Positions 60,237 through 64,000 of a stretch of DNA of 64,000 nt are shown here, piece by piece (position 1 is the stretch's first letter; each line of letters starts with the position of its first letter). A program made the position numbers and the translations under genes. Under the pieces are notes generated by a model that made no database searches, had not been told where the DNA came from, and was given only the letters and a program-made list of their open reading frames with translations. Source of the stretch: Apostichopus japonicus (Eukaryota > Echinodermata > Holothuroidea > Aspidochirotida > Stichopodidae); assembly GCF_037975245.1 (NCBI RefSeq), contig NC_092579.1:16020178-16084177 (forward strand), read 5' to 3'.

Positions 60237-60522
60237 GGCCGTGGCTATTCTTACGACTAGTCGTAACAATTATTTATTAACTACTCTTACGACACCGGCG
60301 AATTCATGCGCGGTAAAGTAAAAAAAGCAACTTCGCATGTAGTAGGGTTAATCCTAACCCCAACCCTAACCTTAAACCCTAACCCTAACCCTAACTCTTA
60401 CCCTAACCGGAAATTATTGTTACTCCTAGTCGTAAAAATAGTACTCTTGGTTGTAAAAATAGCACTTGCGCATGCGTAATCGGAAAATATTGTTACGACT
60501 AGTCGTAAGAATAGCCACTTTG
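60237..60522. mobile_element. MITE with 30-bp perfect inverted repeats and telomere-like core
   Basis: Positions 60241-60270 (GTGGCTATTCTTACGACTAG...) and 60489-60518 are exact reverse complements. Each contains the palindrome TTACGACTAGTCGTAA. TAGATTGAA occurs directly outside both ends (60228-60236 and 60523-60531), a probable 9-bp duplication. Sub-terminal partial copies of the terminus (CTCCTAGTCGTAAAAATAG) lie inside. No coding capacity. Confidence 0.8.
60352..60408 (-). repeat. Telomere-like (CCCTAA)n stretch inside the MITE
   Basis: About nine imperfect CCCTAA units (CCTAACCCCAACCCTAACC ... AACCCTAACCCTAACCCTAA) match the animal telomere repeat TTAGGG on the minus strand. They are enclosed within the MITE at 60237-60522. 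Confidence 0.85.
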
Positions 60523-61410
60523 TAGATTGAACCCAAAAGTTTAAACACATTCAACAATGTTGATGTCTATACTGCTACAAGTCTATATCCCAAGCCTACC
60601 TGAAAATGTGCATAATCAATACGTAGCCTGGCTAGCCTATTTTATGAATGTTGATTGTAATAACATTCTTCTTGTACATTCAGTTGTTAATGCATAGGCT
60701 ATGTACAGTACGTGCAGAAGCCAGTACTGTACTACAACTTACAAGCATATAAGTTTTAACAGCATAACTGTAGGATGCTTTAAATATCTAAGTTATTATT
60801 CTAAGATTGATTATCTAGTATTTCTTCAAATATGTTATTAGTTATACCATATATATATATATATACATATGCACATACACCCATACACATTGTATACATA
60901 CACTGATACAGTGAGAGGAGTGATGCTGGATGGAGGACAGGCACAGATTGCTAGACTGTCTGCCATTAGGCTAAACATACTGTACCTCTGGTCACCCTAT
61001 TTGGAAATATCACTGGTTGAATGTTAGAAAGTTTGTGCATATTTTCTTCTTGAATTTGTCATCTTAACGTTAAAACTATTGAGGGCTGGGCCTAGTCTGT
61101 AATGAACTTCTGTCTGCAGTTTATTGTAAACGGCTCCCATGTTATGAACCAGCTGATTGATTGCTGCTGTTACTAGTTTGAAATTTTCCAGACGCTATAT
61201 ATTTAATTCCAGCAGTGCAAAATACAATAACGGCAGAATTGGTGACTTTTCATTTTGTGTTATGTGGTCTACGAGTGTGTTGAATTAAAAAACTGTAGTT
61301 AACTTCACCCATTCTCTCAGATAGACCAATTGACTGAAAATTACAGCTCGTTACAGGTAAACCTTCTCATGTATTTCTTCCTTAATATTTGGTGTATTGT
61401 TTTTTTGCAG

Positions 61411-63923
61411 TTCATCTCATTATTGCAGCCAACCCACCTTACAGCCTGAGGCAATATTCCATGTTCTAGTAGCTACCACAGTAATTTCCCTCTGGAGCAT
61501 GGATTCAGTGCGGATTGAGACCGATGATCCCGTCACAGATCTCAAATGCCAAGACAAGATAAGAGTTCTCACTCAAAATGGAGAGTGTTCCATTGAATAT
61601 TACCTTGGAGACATCTGCTGCTTGAAGCCAGAAAATAAAGTAGATGTTTTGCTGGTGTCAGCATTCAGAGGTAACGTTGTTCAGGTACTGTACATATGAG
61701 GATAAACTGAAAAGTTTAAAATTTTGTTGCTGTGATTTTTTTTTTTGGTTATAAAATTATTCACTCCAGAGCTAGATGACTTTACATTTTGATTTGCTCA
61801 TCCTTACTTCTTAACCAGAATTTAAACCAGATGCAAGTAACTACATAGTCAACCTTTGATATAAAATTTCATTTGTTGCCGGAATGACATTAAAAAAAGA
61901 CTGGGAATTGAAAAGGACTGCCTTGCTAAGAATGGCCCTTAGTCAAATTATCCTGTCACTATACTGAAAAGTTAAAAGTTTAAGATTGTATGAAAACCAT
62001 CACACACTTTCTGTGTAAATTCATTTGCATGACAAGGCGTTTAGCATGGCATAGTTCGTGCTATATCACCATTTTGCATTTTATATAAGTTTTAATCTGA
62101 AGTATTCAAAATGTCTTTTTGACAAAATAATTCAACAATATACAGTAGATTGTTGGATTAAAAAGGAAGGGAAACAGAGATGCTTATCAGTAAATGTTTA
62201 TATTACTGAAATAAATGATTATTATTATGATTATTATCAATATTTTAAATTTTATAGAGAATTATGATCCAATTAAGGGAACTTTGATTGGAGCTTTGAG
62301 ATATCAACTGAAATTGAACGTTGCTGAGTATGCACTCAATAAAGCTGAAGACCTGAGAGAATACTACTCCTGTTGGGTGTCTCATCCGTTGCCAGAACAT
62401 CTTCCCTTCAAAAGACTCCTGTGTTTCGAACCAAAGAGGTAAGGCAGGTCCAGATCCAAAGGGGGGGGGGGGGGTTGTATGTGGTGTACACAGCCCTAAC
62501 TTTCAGTTTCCACACATATCGATCTAAGGTTCTAACTGAGTTACTAGTTTGTAAATTTCTGTATTTTGTTTCTTTTAATCTTTTCATTTTGTAATTTAAC
62601 TTTGTCTTTTTGTAAATTTTTTTCAAAAGATTAAGAACTGTTCACCCCAAGGAAGTGGTTGGAGATGTGTTCAGGTGTCTTGTACCTATACTCCAGGATG
62701 AGGTTGGAACTGTGATCACCCCAATACTGTCTACAGGCAAAGTGGTAAGTGTATGCTACAATTTCTCAGGTGTTGTATTGTTACCAAAATGAATTGGGCC
62801 AGCATTTAAAGGCATTGAAGACTCGCCCCAAACCGCGTGCGGCCATCTGGAAAAGTTAACTTTCTGTTGCTTGCAAGTGACGTTTTGTTTGTGTCGCTAA
62901 AAAATGCAGACAGTACAGTAATGAAACGTGATACCTTGTTATCTTTAGCTGGACCTGAGATGTCCATCGCTGTATCGTTTGTACACTGTGCTGTGGGTAT
63001 TGACTGCAGCTGTATGTATACTGACTGTACAATAGTATCTAATTACCGAATGTAGCAAGCAAGCTGTATGCGTATTTTCTGGGATCGATGGTGGTGTCTA
63101 ACTCTTCTGTTACACCTCATTCGAAACTAGGTCATATAACCGGCATTAGACATTTCTTTTTGCGCGAGTCTTCACACCCTTTAACAATGAAATCACAGCT
63201 CCCATGGTCATAAAAAAAATAAACTAAAACATAGAATATTTTATATCCATAATACAGCCATAGAATAGTTGCAGAGAGGAGTAAAAAGTTGAAAAGGTTT
63301 GGAAAAAGAAATGGTTTCTAACTTTCTTTTTCTCTGGATACTTGTCCAAAATCAATCCTATTTAGTATTACAAAGATGATGGAACTTCTAGTTTCCCACA
63401 TGGAAGAACCACAGAAATGTTCATAACATTGTATTTTCAAGAAAGTATGGGGAACCTGTTAAATTTTGCAACCATATTGTTCATTTCCCACCAGATTCAC
63501 TGGTTTCTCTGTATAGTGACAAGGGTAGTAATCTGTATGAACACCACTACACTACATAATAATCTCATCTTAGTTACTTGTTAACAATAAACACTTTCAG
63601 CCCAGAGGTTTATATGCAAATGTGGTCTACGCTTTTGTCAATAAGACAACAGCAACAAATTTGTAGAGATGTTAAAGTTCTCCAGTTATCTCAAATCTGT
63701 CTCCAAGGGTTTCAGAGAGACTGACTTAATGCAGAGCATGGTGGAAGCAGCGGTCAATTGGATGAAGGCTGGCCTTCCTCTCAAGCAGTTGAAGATCGTG
63801 CAATATGCCGTGTTCACGGAGGAGGGTGAGGTAGCCCAGTCACAGAGGAGGGACTACGAAGGCATCAGAAAACTCTTTGGTGAGCTGAAGGAGAGGTACG
63901 ACATGCAGTATCTTATGCCAAAG
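61411..63923 (+). CDS. Macro-like domain protein, 5' part (relative of bacterial TIR-associated macro-like modules)
   Basis: Four coding exons (ATG 61499-61670, 62258-62438, 62630-62744, 63708-63923) are compatible in phase (1, 2, 0, 0) and give 228 residues before the frame passes a GTAAAA donor and leaves the window. The segment 61411-61498 is 5' UTR after an acceptor. Motifs in order: IEYYLGDI, VDVLLVSAF, YDPIKGTLIGAL, NKAEDLREYYSCWVS, FKRLLCFEPKR, KEVVGDVFRCLVPIL, ITPILSTGKVGF, LMQSMVEAAVNWMKAGLPL, LKIVQYAVF and LFGELKERY. I know this motif order from bacterial proteins in which a macro-like N-terminal module precedes a TIR domain. Macro folds bind ADP-ribose-type ligands; that activity is inferred. 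The downstream partner domain is not visible. Confidence 0.7.
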
Positions 63924-64000
63924 GTAAAAACAGATGTGTTACAGTATTTGTATTTATGAAGATATTTATCGACAGATATCGTATAGTCCGCTTTCAATGT

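Larger units (their letters stand above)
54471..61410. other. Transposon-rich spacer after GRWD1
   Basis: From 54471 to about 56100 is GRWD1 3' UTR and AT-rich unique-looking DNA with G-runs near 55115 and 55570. Then follow a hAT-like MITE (56132-56417), a tRNA-like SINE head (57041-57115), MITE copy B (57706-57906), a foldback element (58001-59215) and a MITE with telomere-like repeats (60237-60522). A short TA tract is at about 60850. No protein-coding gene is recognisable, though the 5' end of the macro-like gene could start near the right edge. Confidence 0.6.

Noticed and set aside
60352-60408. Chromosome end or fusion site
   Set aside because: Only about nine imperfect telomere-like units, enclosed by transposon inverted repeats, with ordinary sequence on both sides.

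Overview
The window is animal nuclear DNA: intron-split genes with GT/AG junctions, AT-rich spacers, dense minisatellites, (TA)n arrays, tRNA-derived SINE pieces and several small non-autonomous transposons with target-site duplications. A receptor-for-egg-jelly/polycystin-1-like gene, two divergent multi-TM genes resembling gustatory-receptor-like (GRL) proteins, a THAP relic and a macro-like gene together suggest a marine deuterostome, most likely an echinoderm. The species cannot be fixed from the sequence. All exon coordinates were read by hand from splice signals, reading phase and protein-family continuity.

Layout: (1) 1-2594 has no convincing intact exon; it holds two broken gene relics and a large inverted repeat, and is probably intron or flank of the next gene. 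(2) 2595-30291 (+) is the 3' portion, 26 exons and about 1,803 residues, of a polycystin-1-like/REJ protein: REJ-like end and stem, GAIN/GPS autoproteolysis site, TM1, PLAT, ten further membrane segments with a polycystin ectodomain and channel pore, and a short coiled-coil tail. Its introns carry five minisatellites, one of about 2.4 kb (28-bp unit) next to the pore exon. (3) 32679-35549 (+) and 38529-42219 (-) are two paralogous, tail-to-tail multi-TM proteins of about 496 and 482 residues. (4) 47122-54470 (+) is a complete GRWD1 orthologue, a ribosome-biogenesis/histone-binding WD40 protein, in seven coding exons. (5) 54471-61410 is a transposon-rich spacer with a 1.2-kb foldback element, hAT-like MITEs and a MITE carrying telomere-like repeats. 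(6) 61499-63923 (+) is the 5' part of a gene for a macro-like domain best known to me from bacterial TIR-containing proteins; it runs off the right edge.

The genes do not form one pathway. The polycystin is a surface receptor/channel, the GRL-like pair are candidate chemoreceptor-superfamily proteins, GRWD1 is a housekeeping nuclear protein, and the macro-like gene is a candidate nucleotide-sensing or innate-immunity protein. The best leads are the macro-like gene, the GRL-like pair with a triplicated splice donor, and the foldback element.
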